Assembly: GCF_002924445.1 (NCBI RefSeq)
Contig: NZ_PIGG01000004.1
Coordinates: 1-64,000, forward strand
Direction: 5' to 3'
DNA: 64,000 nucleotides
DNA from: Minwuia thermotolerans
GTDB taxonomy: Bacteria; Pseudomonadota; Alphaproteobacteria; Minwuiales; Minwuiaceae
Shown: positions 1-10,388 of the stretch, in pieces
Numbering within the stretch: the stretch's first letter is position 1
How the letters are laid out: the number at the start of each line of letters is the position of its first letter
Position numbers and translations under genes: made by a program
Notes under the pieces: generated by a model
Told to the model about the DNA's origin: nothing
What the model saw: only the letters and a program-made list of their open reading frames with translations
Databases searched by the model: none

Positions 1-80
1 CCCCCCTGGGCAAGGGGGGGGGGGGGAGGGCAGGGTGGGGGACCGGCGCGCTGGCGTCCCGCGTGTAGACGTCTTTCAGC
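1..80. other. Low-complexity G-rich window edge
   Basis: The first ~50 bases are C and G homopolymers, including a run of 13 G at 14-26. No gene is visible before the stop of the LysM protein at 81. Such a tract may be a genuine quadruplex-prone sequence or an assembly-end artefact; the sequence alone cannot tell. Confidence 0.5.
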
Positions 81-1424
81 CTAGGCCGGGCACTTGACGA
101 AGACGACGCCATCGGCGCCGAGGTCGAGCCCGCCGAAGCGGCTGTTGTCGCGCTCGGTCGGGATCACGGCGAGTTCGCCCTCGCCGCGGCTCTCGATCTC
201 GAAGCGGCCGCCGCCCTGGTCGAAGACGAAGGATGCGTCGTCGTAAAGCGCCACATCGCCGGTGCGCGCGCGCCCGTCGACGCTGGTTTCCACGGCCAGG
301 CCGCCGCCGGGATAGCGGGTGACGTCGAAGTCGGGGCGGGAGCAGTCGCTGCCCTTCGCGGTCCACGGGCCGGTCACGAACGCGCGGTCCAGCAGGCCGG
401 CGTCCCGGTTGCCGTCATCGTCCCGCGGCGGCGCGATCTCGTCGATTGCGGTGACCTCCAGGGTCCCGACGCCCTGCTGGCAGAAGGACATGCCGGCGCG
501 GCGGCCCTTCACCTCGACATATTCGCCGGCGGTGAAGTTCGCGTCTGCGCCGGTCAGCGACCAGACATCGCCATCGGGAGTCCGCAGCACCGGACACTCG
601 ACGCCGTCGCGCACCCGGCCTCTCAGAGTCATGCGGTCGCGCTCGTTCTCGTCCTCGGCGCGGACCACGCGGAAGTCGCCGGACTTCAAGGTCACGCCGC
701 GGTCGGTATCGACGACGAAGGTCAGCACGTCGCCCGGATCGGCCCAGTCAGGCACCGCGACGGAGGTGCGCAGCCGGCCGGTGGACGAGGTCCGGGCCTG
801 GTCGAGGGCCTCCCATTCCGAGGACGCAGGACCGACGCCGACGGTCACCCAGTCATCGGGGCGGAGATTGTGAGCGCGCACGGCCACATCGGCGCCCGCG
901 GGACCCCTGTGCGGTTCGATGGAAAAGCCGGCGGAGCGGTCGCCGGTCGGGACTTCGAGCACCTCCCCGGCCGCGAGGGCGAGGGGGTTGATGTCTTCAT
1001 TGGCGTTCAGCAGTTCCATCAGCGAGATTCCGAGCCGCCGGGCGATGCCATAGGCGGTGTCGCCGCTCTCGACGCGGTAGGAGCCCCGCGCATCGGGGGC
1101 CGGAGCGGGATTGAGATTGTCGCCGTCCGGGGCCTGGCGGCCGTCGTCGCCACCGTCTTCATCGCGGCCGGCCTGGCTGTGGACATGGCCCTCGGCCTTG
1201 AGGCGGACCGACTGCCCGATGGACAGGGCGCGCGGATCGATCGCCGGGTTCAGCTCCATGACGCGGCTGAGGCCGATGCGGCATTTCTGCGTCACCTCGT
1301 AGAGCGTGTCGCCGGACTGGATCTCATAGGACCCGCCACACTGGCCGCTGTGCGCCGTCGCCGCGCCGGCGAGCATCGCGCCGGCGCCCAGCGAGGCGAG
1401 AAAGAGAAACGGACGATGAGTCAT
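81..1424 (-). CDS. Secreted LysM-domain protein with a DUF5818-like C-terminal region
   Basis: Encodes 447 residues beginning with a Sec signal peptide (MTHRPFLFLASLGAGAML, cleavage near residue 25). Two LysM repeats follow, at about residues 29-75 and 116-161, each with the YxVxSGDT-type opening (YEIQSGDTLYEV and YRVESGDTAYGI), joined by an acidic Asp/Gly-rich linker. LysM domains bind peptidoglycan, so a periplasmic or wall-associated place is inferred. The C-terminal half shows an Ig-like segment and a beta-rich stretch (RGRVRDGVECPVLRTPDGD) resembling small DUF5818-type domains; no catalytic motif is seen. The start is set by AAGGAG 7 nt upstream of this ATG; an upstream in-frame ATG would precede the signal peptide with unlikely sequence. 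Divergent from the acyl-CoA dehydrogenase at 1594. Function beyond wall binding is unknown. Confidence 0.8.
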   Translation of the reverse strand: MTHRPFLFLASLGAGAMLAGAATAHSGQCGGSYEIQSGDTLYEVTQKCRIGLSRVMELNPAIDPRALSIGQSVRLKAEGHVHSQAGRDEDGGDDGRQAPDGDNLNPAPAPDARGSYRVESGDTAYGIARRLGISLMELLNANEDINPLALAAGEVLEVPTGDRSAGFSIEPHRGPAGADVAVRAHNLRPDDWVTVGVGPASSEWEALDQARTSSTGRLRTSVAVPDWADPGDVLTFVVDTDRGVTLKSGDFRVVRAEDENERDRMTLRGRVRDGVECPVLRTPDGDVWSLTGADANFTAGEYVEVKGRRAGMSFCQQGVGTLEVTAIDEIAPPRDDDGNRDAGLLDRAFVTGPWTAKGSDCSRPDFDVTRYPGGGLAVETSVDGRARTGDVALYDDASFVFDQGGGRFEIESRGEGELAVIPTERDNSRFGGLDLGADGVVFVKCPA

Positions 1425-1593
1425 GGGATGCTCCTTGTTCTTTTCGTGGTCCGATGACATCGCGACACACCTGCGCATGCCATTGCGCCCTTTCAACAAA
1501 CGCCGCGGTTCGGCCATTCACGCGTCGCAGGTGACGCCTGCCCGGCGGACTTGCTAGGCTGCCGGCGCCGCAGCGACAGGGGAGGAAAGCGAC

Positions 1594-2886
1594 ATGGCGT
1601 GGGATTTCGAGACCGATCCGGAGTTTCAGGATGCGCTCGACTGGATGGACGACTTCGTCCGCCGCGAGGTGGAGCCGCTGGACCACGTGCTGGGCAGCCC
1701 CTACGACATCACCAACCCGCGGAACATAGCGCTGGTGCGGCCCCTGCAGCAGCAGGTGAAGGACCGCGGACTGTGGGCCTGTCACCTGGGACCGGAACTC
1801 GGCGGCCAGGGTTTCGGCCAGGTCAAACTGGCGCTGATGAACGAGATCCTGGGCCGCACCCGCTTCGGCCCGGTGGTCTTCGGCTGCCAGGCGCCGGACA
1901 CCGGCAATGCCGAGATCCTCGCCCATTTCGGCACGCCGGCGCAGAAGAAGACCTTTCTCGAGCCGCTGCTGGCCAACGAGATCGTCTCCTGCTTTTCCAT
2001 GACCGAGCCCCAGGGCGGCGCGGACCCGGGCGTCTTCACCACGAAGGCCGAACTACAGGGCGACGAATGGGTGATCAACGGCGAGAAGTGGTTCAGCTCC
2101 AACGCGCGCTGGGCCAGCTTCCTGATCGTCATGGCCGTGACCGACCCGGACCGGCCCACGGTGGACCGCATGTCCATGTTCATCGTGCCGAAGGACACGC
2201 CGGGCGTGGAGATCGTCCGCAATGTCGGCTTCGCCACCGAGAAGGAAGGCAGCCACGCCTATGTCCGCTACACCGACGTCCGCGTGCCGAAGGACCACCT
2301 GCTGGGCAGGCGCGGCGAGGCCTTCAAGGTGGCTCAGGTCCGCCTCGGCGGCGGGCGCATCCACCACGCCATGCGCACGCTGGGCCGGGTGAAGATGCTG
2401 TTCGACATGATGTGCGAACGCGCCGTCTCCCGCGAGACCAAGGGCGAGAAGCTGGGCGACAAGCAGATGGTGCAGGAGAAGATCGCCGACGCCTGGATCC
2501 AGATGGAGCAGTTCCGCCTGTTCGTGCTGCGCACCGCCTGGCGGATCGACCGCTACAAGGATTACATGCAGGTCCGCAAGGACATCGCCGCGGTGAAGGC
2601 GGAGATGCCGAAGGTGCTGCACGACATCGCCACCCGGGCGCTCTACATCCACGGCTCGCTTGGTATTTCGTCGGAGATGCCCTTCGCCGACCAGGTGCTG
2701 CAGAGCTTCCACATGGGGCTCGCCGACGGGCCGTCGGAGGTCCACAAGGTCACCGTGGCGCGGCAGCTGCTGCGCGGCTACAGCCCGTCGAACACGCTCT
2801 TCCCCAGCTATCACGTGCCGAAGCTGCAGGCCGAGGCTGAGGCGAAGTTCGCCGAGGCGCTGGAGCACATCGACGACGTCATCTGA
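1594..2886 (+). CDS. Acyl-CoA dehydrogenase family protein
   Basis: A 430-residue flavoprotein with the three-part acyl-CoA dehydrogenase layout: an alpha-helical N-domain, a beta middle domain containing the FAD-contact segment CFSMTEPQGGADPG (around residues 133-146) and NGEKWFSSNA, and a helical C-domain with GSLGISSEMPFADQ near residue 355. Length is somewhat above the usual 380-400. It would oxidise an acyl-CoA to a 2-enoyl-CoA in the cytoplasm, passing electrons to ETF; the acyl specificity cannot be read. An AGGGGAGG ribosome-binding site lies just upstream. The sua5 gene follows 34 bp later on the same strand, so the two may be co-transcribed without an obvious functional link. Confidence 0.9.
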   Translation: MAWDFETDPEFQDALDWMDDFVRREVEPLDHVLGSPYDITNPRNIALVRPLQQQVKDRGLWACHLGPELGGQGFGQVKLALMNEILGRTRFGPVVFGCQAPDTGNAEILAHFGTPAQKKTFLEPLLANEIVSCFSMTEPQGGADPGVFTTKAELQGDEWVINGEKWFSSNARWASFLIVMAVTDPDRPTVDRMSMFIVPKDTPGVEIVRNVGFATEKEGSHAYVRYTDVRVPKDHLLGRRGEAFKVAQVRLGGGRIHHAMRTLGRVKMLFDMMCERAVSRETKGEKLGDKQMVQEKIADAWIQMEQFRLFVLRTAWRIDRYKDYMQVRKDIAAVKAEMPKVLHDIATRALYIHGSLGISSEMPFADQVLQSFHMGLADGPSEVHKVTVARQLLRGYSPSNTLFPSYHVPKLQAEAEAKFAEALEHIDDVI

Positions 2887-2920
2887 CGCCGCGCTTGACC
2901 CGGCGGCGCGGCGGCGGCAC

Positions 2921-3871
2921 ATGGCGGCGATGCTGCTGGAGCCCACGCCGGAGAATCTGGAGACCTGCGCCCGCGCCCTGCGCGAGGGCCGGCTGGTCGC
3001 GTTCCCGACCGAGACCGTCTACGGCCTGGGCGCGGATGCCACCGACGACCGCGCCGTCGCCGCGATCTTCGAGGCCAAGGGCCGGCCGAGCTTCAACCCG
3101 CTGATCGTCCACGTCCCCGATCTGGCCGCCGCCGAAGCGCTGGTGGAGTTCGGCGATCTCGCGCGCCGGCTGGCGCAGGCGTTCTGGCCCGGCGCGCTGA
3201 CCCTCGTCCTGCCCCGGCGGCCGGACTGCCCGGTCTCGCTGCTCTGCTCGGCTGGGCTGGAGACGCTGGCGGTCCGCGTGCCCGCCCACGGGCTGGCCCG
3301 CGCCCTGCTCCGCGCCGCCAGCGTGCCGGTCGCCGCGCCCTCGGCCAATCCTTCCGGCCGGCTCAGCCCGACCGAAGCGCGCCACGTCGCCGAGGGGCTG
3401 GGGGAGAAGGTCGCGTACATCCTCAACGGCGGGCCCTGCGCAGTGGGCCTGGAATCCACCGTCGTCGGCGTTTTCGATGGCCGCGCCGTGCTGCTCCGGC
3501 CAGGCGGCGTGGCGGCGGAAGAGATCGAGGAAGTGGCGGGTCCGCTTGCCCTGCCGGAGAGCGATCCGGCGGCGCCCCGGAGCCCCGGCATGCTGGCCAG
3601 CCACTACGCGCCGAAGCGCCCCATCCGGCTGAATGCAGCGGAGGCGCGCGACGGCGAGATCCTGCTGGGCTTCGGCGCGGACGCGCCGCCCGGCCCCAAT
3701 CTCAGCCCCTCGGGCGACCTGGGCGAGGCGGCGGCGAACCTGTTCCGCATGCTGCACGAACTGGATGGCGACGACGGCCGGACGCTGGCGGTGATGCCGG
3801 TACCCGAAACCGGGCTCGGCCGCGCGATCAACGACCGGCTGCGCCGGGCGGCGGCGGACCGAGACGGGTGA
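2921..3871 (+). CDS. L-threonylcarbamoyladenylate synthase (Sua5/YrdC family)
   Basis: Makes threonylcarbamoyl-AMP from threonine, bicarbonate and ATP, the first step of t6A37 modification of ANN-decoding tRNAs. The YrdC domain covers about residues 10-195 with the family motif FPTETVYGLGADA and KGRPSFNPLIVHV; the C-terminal Sua5 extension (about 230-310) makes this the long Sua5 form rather than short TsaC. Start is uncertain between ATG 2921 and ATG 2930, neither with a strong Shine-Dalgarno. The 3' end overlaps the convergent MFS gene by 44 bp. Confidence 0.9.
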   Translation: MAAMLLEPTPENLETCARALREGRLVAFPTETVYGLGADATDDRAVAAIFEAKGRPSFNPLIVHVPDLAAAEALVEFGDLARRLAQAFWPGALTLVLPRRPDCPVSLLCSAGLETLAVRVPAHGLARALLRAASVPVAAPSANPSGRLSPTEARHVAEGLGEKVAYILNGGPCAVGLESTVVGVFDGRAVLLRPGGVAAEEIEEVAGPLALPESDPAAPRSPGMLASHYAPKRPIRLNAAEARDGEILLGFGADAPPGPNLSPSGDLGEAAANLFRMLHELDGDDGRTLAVMPVPETGLGRAINDRLRRAAADRDG

Positions 3872-5051
3872 TCACCACGATCGCCACGCCCAGCAGAGCC
3901 ACCATGTACCAGAGCGAGGCGCCGTAGCCGCCCATCGCGTCGTGCAGCAGGCCCACCGAGCCCGGCCCCAGTCCCTCGAAGAAATAGGCGAAGACCGCCA
4001 GCAGACCGTAGCTCTTGCCATAGCCCGTCGGCCCGAACCAGCGGCGGACCAGCAAGGGCGGCAGGATCACCAGGCAGCCGACGACGAAGCCGGAGACGGC
4101 ACAGGCGGCGTAGATCGCCACCGGCCCCTCGGCCAGCGCCAGGATGGCGATGCCGAGCGCCTGCAGTGCGTAGGAGATGACGGCGACCAGGCGCAGGTCG
4201 AAGCGTTCGGCCAGGAAGCCGACGCCGAAGCGGCCGACGATCCCCGCGGCGGCGGTCACGGCGACGGCGTCCGCAGCGTCGGTCCGGGTCAGCCGCTCCT
4301 CCAGGATCGGTATCTGGTGGGCCAGGAAGCCGACCTGCGCCATCAGGCTGATGCAGCTCGCCGCCGTGATGGTCCAGAACAGGCGGCTGCGTGCCGTCGC
4401 CCCGATATGGGCCAGCGCCGTGATACCGCCGGCGGCGGGCGGGGCCGTGGCCGGGCGGGTCATGAAGATCAGCGTCAGCGGCACGACGATGGCGATGGTC
4501 AGCCCGCCCATCACGGTCGCCGCGTGGGTGAAGCCGTCCGACGCGGTCATCCTGGCCATCAGCGGCACCACCACCATGGCGCCGACGCTGGCGCCGGTCA
4601 GCGCGAAGGACATGGCGACCGGCAGGCGGCGCTCGAACCAGCCCGAGAGCGTCGCGCTGATGCCCAGCGCGCCTACCGCCGGGTAGCCCAGAGCCATCAC
4701 CGCGAAACACAGATAGACGTGCCAGAGCTCGCTGACCTGGCCCAGCCCGATGACGCTGGCGCCCACGAACGCCGACCCGGCGGTGGTCACCAGCCGCGGG
4801 CCGAAACGGTCGATCAGCGCGCCGACGGTGAGCGTCATCGGCGTGCCGACGACCCAGAAGAAGGTGATGGCGCCGGAGATCTGCGCCGTGCTCCAGCCGT
4901 GCTCGGCCTTCAGCGCCGAGAGGTAGAGGCCGTGGCCGTAGAACACCGTGCCCCAGCCGAAGATGGCCATCAGGAAACAGCACGCGGTCACCACCCAGCC
5001 GCGGCGCGACCCGGCGGAATGGCCCTGCAGAGGTGGGGCGGCGTCGCTCAT
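3828..5051 (-). CDS. MFS transporter
   Basis: A 407-residue polytopic inner-membrane protein with about twelve hydrophobic segments and the glycine- and alanine-rich helices typical of the major facilitator superfamily. The loop after helix 2 carries a motif-A-like sequence (GALIDRFGPR, about residues 80-90), with a second copy-like segment GRFGVGFLAERFD in the second half. The overall look is like monocarboxylate/oxalate-formate type MFS carriers, but the substrate cannot be inferred. It converges on and overlaps the 3' end of sua5 by 44 bp. The next minus-strand gene upstream starts at 5565, so an operon with it is possible. Confidence 0.85.
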   Translation of the reverse strand: MSDAAPPLQGHSAGSRRGWVVTACCFLMAIFGWGTVFYGHGLYLSALKAEHGWSTAQISGAITFFWVVGTPMTLTVGALIDRFGPRLVTTAGSAFVGASVIGLGQVSELWHVYLCFAVMALGYPAVGALGISATLSGWFERRLPVAMSFALTGASVGAMVVVPLMARMTASDGFTHAATVMGGLTIAIVVPLTLIFMTRPATAPPAAGGITALAHIGATARSRLFWTITAASCISLMAQVGFLAHQIPILEERLTRTDAADAVAVTAAAGIVGRFGVGFLAERFDLRLVAVISYALQALGIAILALAEGPVAIYAACAVSGFVVGCLVILPPLLVRRWFGPTGYGKSYGLLAVFAYFFEGLGPGSVGLLHDAMGGYGASLWYMVALLGVAIVVITRLGPPPPGAAGR

Positions 5052-5091
5052 GGGGCCGGATCATGGTGCGGCGGACGCCCGCCGTCACCTC

Positions 5092-5565
5092 TCAAGCGCG
5101 CATGGCCGCAATTCGCCGCCACAGGCCGCGGGGCGTGGCGAAGGGATGGCAGGGAACCCCGATCAGATGGGCGACGACCTGCACGCAGGTGAACAGCCCG
5201 CGCGGCTGCATGCGCGCCGGCTCCCGCGCCGTGACGGCGACGCAGCGGGCGCGGCCCTGCCGCACCAGGCGGCGCAGCACTCTCAGCGTCTCGTGGGACG
5301 GCGCGACGCCGAGACCCAGCGCCCGCGCGCCGGGATTGCAGACCAGCCAGCCGCGCCCCGGATCGCCCGCGCCGACGACCGGAGAGATGGCCAGCACGTG
5401 GCGGAAGCCGGGACGAAGCAGGCGCAGCGCCCGCGCCAGCAGGCGGTTCGGCAGGGGATCGTCCGGCCCCGGCTCCGGCGGGTCGAGGAAGACCACGAGC
5501 CACAGGCCCGGTCCCGCCGGCGCGGCGAAGGGGACCAGCGGCGCGGAGCACGGTTTCACGAACAT
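5092..5565 (-). CDS. Conserved-looking hypothetical protein, 157 aa
   Basis: Not assigned to a named family. The protein has no signal peptide or membrane helix. Its C-terminal segment FTCVQVVAHLIGVP followed by ATPRGLWRRI resembles the tail of short alphaproteobacterial and phage-associated proteins that end in a Cys-Val-x-x-Val-(K/A)-x-x-LG element followed by a TPRxLYRxL-like stretch; this resemblance is from memory and not checked. A competing overlapping frame (5048-5575) is composed of low-complexity Arg/Ala/Gly and was judged a shadow. It sits between the MFS gene and the acyl-CoA ligase, all on the same strand. Confidence 0.6.
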   Translation of the reverse strand: MFVKPCSAPLVPFAAPAGPGLWLVVFLDPPEPGPDDPLPNRLLARALRLLRPGFRHVLAISPVVGAGDPGRGWLVCNPGARALGLGVAPSHETLRVLRRLVRQGRARCVAVTAREPARMQPRGLFTCVQVVAHLIGVPCHPFATPRGLWRRIAAMRA

Positions 5566-5649
5566 GGGGGCGCAACCTCAGACGGACGGCGATCCGCCGA
5601 TTGTCGCCGCCCGGGCCTTAAGCGTTTCCCCCCATCCCCGGGTCGCCTC

Positions 5650-7197
5650 TCAGACGATGCGGCTTTCCTTGTTGCCCCAGTAGCGGTCCTTGAGCAGGCG
5701 CTTGTAGAGCTTGCCGTTGGGGTGCCGGGGCAGTTCGTCCATGAAGTCGATGGATTTCGGCGTCTTGATGGCGCTGAGTTCCTGGCGGCACCACCGGATC
5801 AGCTTGTCGGCCATCTCATCGGAGGCGTGGCCCGGCTCCCTGAGCTGCACCACGCCCTTCACCGCCTCGCCGAATTCCGGGTCGGGCACGCCGACCACGG
5901 CCGCGTCCATGACGTCGGGGTGCAGGATCAGCCGGTCCTCGATCTCCTGGGGGTAGATGTTCACCCCGCCGGAGATGATCATGAAGGCCTTGCGGTCGGT
6001 GAGGTAGAGGAAGCCGTCTTCGTCCAGGTAGCCGATGTCGCCCAGCGTCGACCAGCCTTTCGCGTTGCGGCTCTCGGCGGTCTTCTTCGGATCGTTGTGA
6101 TAGCTGAAGGCCGGGCCGTTGGCGAAGTAGATCTGGCCGATCTCGCCTTGTGGCAGTTCGATCTCGGGATTGTCCTGATCGACGATCCTGATCTCGCCGA
6201 CGATGGGGCGGCCGACCGTGCCCGGATGGGCCAGCCATTCCTGCGGGTCGGCGGCGACATAGCCCGAACCCTCGGTGCCGGCATAGTATTCGTAGATCAC
6301 CGGCCCCCACCATTTCATCATCGCCTGCTTGACCTCGACGGGACAGGGCGCGGCGGCGTGGATGGCGACCTTCATGGAGGAGACGTCGTATTTCGCCCGC
6401 ACCGCCTCAGGCAGCTTCATGAAGCGCACGAACATGGTCGGCACCCACTGGCTGTGGGTGCATTTGTACTTCTCGATGAGCTGCAGCGCGCGTTCGGGAT
6501 CGAAGCGCTCCATGATGATGGAGGTCGCGCCGATGCGGGTCATCAGCATGTTGTAGCGCAGCGGCGCGGCGTGATAGAGCGGCGCCGGCGAGAGATAGGT
6601 CGTCTCCGGCCCGACGCCGTAGAGCGCCATGATCGCCTGCATGGACGGGCGCACCTCGCCCAGCTTGCGGTCCTCCATGTCGATCTTGATGCCCTTCGGC
6701 CGGCCCGTCGTGCCGGACGAGTAGAGCATGTCGTGGCCTTCCCACTCGTCGGCGATCGGCGTCTCGGGCATGCCGGCGATGGCCTCGTCCCAGCTCCGGA
6801 ACCCTTCGATCGGCTCGCCCACCATCATGCAGGTCTTCACCGCCGGGGTCAGCGCGGGCACGTCCTTCGCCACGTCCGCCTTGTAGGCCGACGACAGGAA
6901 CAGCTGCGCGCCGCAGTCGTTGACGATGTAGGCCACCTCCGGCGCGGTCAGATAGCTCGACGTGCAGGCGTAGTAGAGCCCGGCGCGGTGCGCGGCCCAG
7001 CAGATCTCCAGGAAGTGGCGGTTGTTCTCCATGCAGATGGCGATGGCGTCGCCATGGTTCAGGCCGATGGAGCGGAAGAAGTGCGCGCCCTGATTCGAGC
7101 GCCGGTTCAGCATGTCGTAGGTCACTTCCTCGCCGGTCGAGGCCATGATGAAGGCCGGCTTGTCGGGCCTTTCCGCCGCCTGGACGCCTGGATGCAT
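5650..7197 (-). CDS. Acyl-CoA synthetase (AMP-forming, ANL superfamily)
   Basis: A 515-residue acid:CoA ligase. Visible ANL motifs are the P-loop LYSSGTTGRPKGIK (about residues 160-175), the adenine-contact YEYYAGTEGSGY (about 290-300), the hinge aspartate in YLTDRKAFMIISGGVNIYPQEIE (about 400) and the C-terminal catalytic lysine region RHPNGKLYKR near residue 500. It activates a carboxylate through an acyl-AMP to an acyl-CoA; the acid is not predictable, though FadD-like fatty or aromatic acids are plausible beside acyl-CoA dehydrogenases. ATG 7197 is chosen because GGGGGAGG precedes it at normal distance. Divergent from the isomerase gene at 7271 across a 73-bp shared upstream region. Confidence 0.88.
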   Translation of the reverse strand: MHPGVQAAERPDKPAFIMASTGEEVTYDMLNRRSNQGAHFFRSIGLNHGDAIAICMENNRHFLEICWAAHRAGLYYACTSSYLTAPEVAYIVNDCGAQLFLSSAYKADVAKDVPALTPAVKTCMMVGEPIEGFRSWDEAIAGMPETPIADEWEGHDMLYSSGTTGRPKGIKIDMEDRKLGEVRPSMQAIMALYGVGPETTYLSPAPLYHAAPLRYNMLMTRIGATSIIMERFDPERALQLIEKYKCTHSQWVPTMFVRFMKLPEAVRAKYDVSSMKVAIHAAAPCPVEVKQAMMKWWGPVIYEYYAGTEGSGYVAADPQEWLAHPGTVGRPIVGEIRIVDQDNPEIELPQGEIGQIYFANGPAFSYHNDPKKTAESRNAKGWSTLGDIGYLDEDGFLYLTDRKAFMIISGGVNIYPQEIEDRLILHPDVMDAAVVGVPDPEFGEAVKGVVQLREPGHASDEMADKLIRWCRQELSAIKTPKSIDFMDELPRHPNGKLYKRLLKDRYWGNKESRIV

Positions 7198-7270
7198 GTT
7201 CGCTTTCCTCCCCCTGGAACAGGCCGCTAGAATAGCGGCACATGCGCGGCGAAAAAGGGGGAGGATCGCC

Positions 7271-7870
7271 ATGGCTCGACTCGAGGTCTATTTCGACTGC
7301 TCGTCACCCTGGACCTATCTCTGCATCGCGAAGGTGGGCGATATCGCCCGCGCGCGGGGCGCGGAGCTGATCTGGCGGCCGATCCTGGTCGGCGGGGTCT
7401 TCAACCAGGTCAACCAGCAGGTCTACGAGAACCGGGCCAACCCGGAACACCCGAAATACCGCTACATGCGCAAGGACCTGATGGACTGGGCGCGCTATCA
7501 CGGCGTCGCCATCAACTGGCCGACGATCTTCCCGGTCAACGCGGTGAAGCCCATGCGCGCCTGCATCGCCGCGCTGGACGACGGCCAGGTGGAGCCCTTC
7601 GCGCTGGAAATCTGCGACGCCTACTGGGGCCGCGACCTGGACATCAGCCAGGACGAGGTCATCGCCGGCTGCGCGAAGACCGTGGGGCTCGACGCGGATT
7701 CCATCGTCGCCCGCACCGGGGATCAGGGCATCAAGGACCGGCTGAAACAGTACACCCAGGAAGTGGTCGACCGCGGCGGCTTCGGCTCGCCCACCATGTT
7801 CGTCGACGGCGACGACATGTATTTCGGCCAGGACCGCCTGCCGCTGCTCGACGCGCGGCTGAAGGGATAG
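7271..7870 (+). CDS. 2-hydroxychromene-2-carboxylate isomerase family protein (DsbA-like fold)
   Basis: A 199-residue kappa-class GST/DsbA-fold protein. The N-terminus VYFDCSSPWTYLC places Ser-Pro where thiol oxidoreductases have CxxC, which is typical of NahD-like glutathione-dependent isomerases. The cis-Pro element GGFGSPTMFVDGDDMYFGQDR near the C-terminus is characteristic of this family. Known members isomerise 2-hydroxychromene-2-carboxylate in naphthalene breakdown, but many homologues beside acyl-CoA genes have no proven aromatic substrate. The ATG follows GGGGGAGG. Divergently paired with the acyl-CoA synthetase, suggesting joint regulation. Confidence 0.82.
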   Translation: MARLEVYFDCSSPWTYLCIAKVGDIARARGAELIWRPILVGGVFNQVNQQVYENRANPEHPKYRYMRKDLMDWARYHGVAINWPTIFPVNAVKPMRACIAALDDGQVEPFALEICDAYWGRDLDISQDEVIAGCAKTVGLDADSIVARTGDQGIKDRLKQYTQEVVDRGGFGSPTMFVDGDDMYFGQDRLPLLDARLKG

Positions 7871-7925
7871 TCACGTCCTGGGGCCGGCGTAGCCCCCGGA
7901 ACGTGGTCCGGGGCAGGCTCCGCCC

Positions 7926-7989
7926 GGGATCCATGCCTGCGCATTGCCGCCCGGCGCCACGCCGCCGGAAAGACCCAGGCATGGATCCC
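7926..7989. repeat. Long perfect inverted repeat in intergenic region
   Basis: Two 14-bp arms, GGGATCCATGCCTG at 7926-7939 and its exact reverse complement at 7976-7989, enclose a 36-nt G+C-rich loop. The element lies in the 213-bp gap between two convergent genes. There is no T-run, so intrinsic termination is not obvious; it looks like a REP/MITE-type intergenic palindrome. Confidence 0.6.
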
Positions 7990-8083
7990 GCGCCGCCGCT
8001 TTCGCAGCGCGCAGGAGTCGTTCAGATGCACCGTAGACATTGTGACGCCCTCGGGCAGACCCGGGCGGGCCGGCGCGGGTCCC

Positions 8084-9196
<1,113 letters not shown>

Positions 9197-9287
9197 GGCT
9201 CCGCTCCTCCTGTCGACCCGGTCTGAGGCGATGCTATTGTCGCCGGGTATTCCTGTCCATGGGGGCAGACAAGGGGGGACGCCGGGA

Positions 9288-10388
9288 ATGGAATTCGGAC
9301 TGTCGGAAGACCAGCGCCTGCTGCAGGAGAGCGTGGGCCGCTTTCTGGACGGGGCGTCGGCGCTGGAGCGCGTGCGGCTGGCCGCCGACGGCGACGCTTC
9401 GGTGCGCGCGGAGATCGCCGCGGGCCTGAATGAGCTCGGCCTGGCCGGGATCATGGTCCCCGAAGCCCAGGGCGGCGCCGGGCTCGGCCTGCTGGAGGCG
9501 GCGCTGGTGCAGGAGCAACTGGGCCGTCACACCGCGCCCGCCGGGTTCATGGCGCAGGCCGCGCTGGCCTCGATCGCGCTGCAGAACGCCGGGAGCGAGG
9601 CGCAGCAGGCCGAGTGGCTGCCGAAGCTGGTGTCGGGCGAGGCGCGGTTCGGCATCGCAGTCTCGGAAGCCGCCGGCGCGCGGGAGAAGGCCGGCGTCAC
9701 CGCCGGGCCGGACGGGCTTGCCGGCAAGGCGCTCTTCGCCCTGGAGCCCGACAGAGCGACCCACTTCATCGCCGCCGACCGGGACCGCGGCCTGCATCTC
9801 GTCGCCCGCGATGCGGCCGGGCTTGCGGTCAGGCCCATGCCCACCATCGACCGCACGCGCCCCGTCGCCGAGCTGGTCTTCGACGGCGTCCGGGCGGAAG
9901 CCCTCACGGGCGGCAACGACGCCTCGGCGACCGTGCAGCGGATGATCGCCGCCGGCCGCGTGCTGCTGGCCGCCGACAGTTTCGGCGCGGCGGAGCGGAT
10001 GATCGAAAAGGCGGTGGACTACGCGAAGGAGCGCGAGCAGTTCGGCCGCACGATCGGCTCCTTCCAGGCGGTCAAGCACATGTGCGCGGAGATGGCGGCC
10101 CGGCTGGAGCCCTGCCGCTCGCTGATCTGGTACGCCGCCCACGCCGATACGGCCGAGCCCGGGGAATTTCCGCTGATGGCGGCGCTCGCCAAGTCGCACA
10201 TGGCCGAGGTCGGGACCTTCGTCGCCCGCACCGCGACCGAAGTGCATGGCGGCATGGGCTTCACCGACCTGATGGGCCTGCACTACTGGTTCAAGCGCAT
10301 CGGGCTGAACCGCCAGCTGCTGGGCGGCCCCGAGGCCGTGCGCGCCGACGCCGCGCGCCTGCAGGGCTTCGACCGCGCGGCGGGCTAG
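9288..10388 (+). CDS. Acyl-CoA dehydrogenase family protein
   Basis: A 366-residue acyl-CoA dehydrogenase with the start [20 protein letters not shown] typical of the PimD/FadE-type small subunits. The N-domain helix pair, [15 protein letters not shown] near residue 55 and the C-domain [20 protein letters not shown] segment (about 245-264), which contacts FAD, are clear. The middle domain is short and the usual T-E-P FAD segment is replaced by [12 protein letters not shown], which suggests it may act as one subunit of a heteromeric dehydrogenase or on unusual acyl-CoAs; the partner would not be adjacent. Its stop shares the palindrome CTAG with the stop of the next gene on the opposite strand. 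Confidence 0.87.
   Translation: MEFGLSEDQRLLQESVGRFLDGASALERVRLAADGDASVRAEIAAGLNELGLAGIMVPEAQGGAGLGLLEAALVQEQLGRHTAPAGFMAQAALASIALQNAGSEAQQAEWLPKLVSGEARFGIAVSEAAGAREKAGVTAGPDGLAGKALFALEPDRATHFIAADRDRGLHLVARDAAGLAVRPMPTIDRTRPVAELVFDGVRAEALTGGNDASATVQRMIAAGRVLLAADSFGAAERMIEKAVDYAKEREQFGRTIGSFQAVKHMCAEMAARLEPCRSLIWYAAHADTAEPGEFPLMAALAKSHMAEVGTFVARTATEVHGGMGFTDLMGLHYWFKRIGLNRQLLGGPEAVRADAARLQGFDRAAG

Noticed and set aside
4948-7230. A 760-codon plus-strand open frame over the acyl-CoA synthetase
   Set aside because: Shadow frame of the minus-strand ligase; low-complexity translation.
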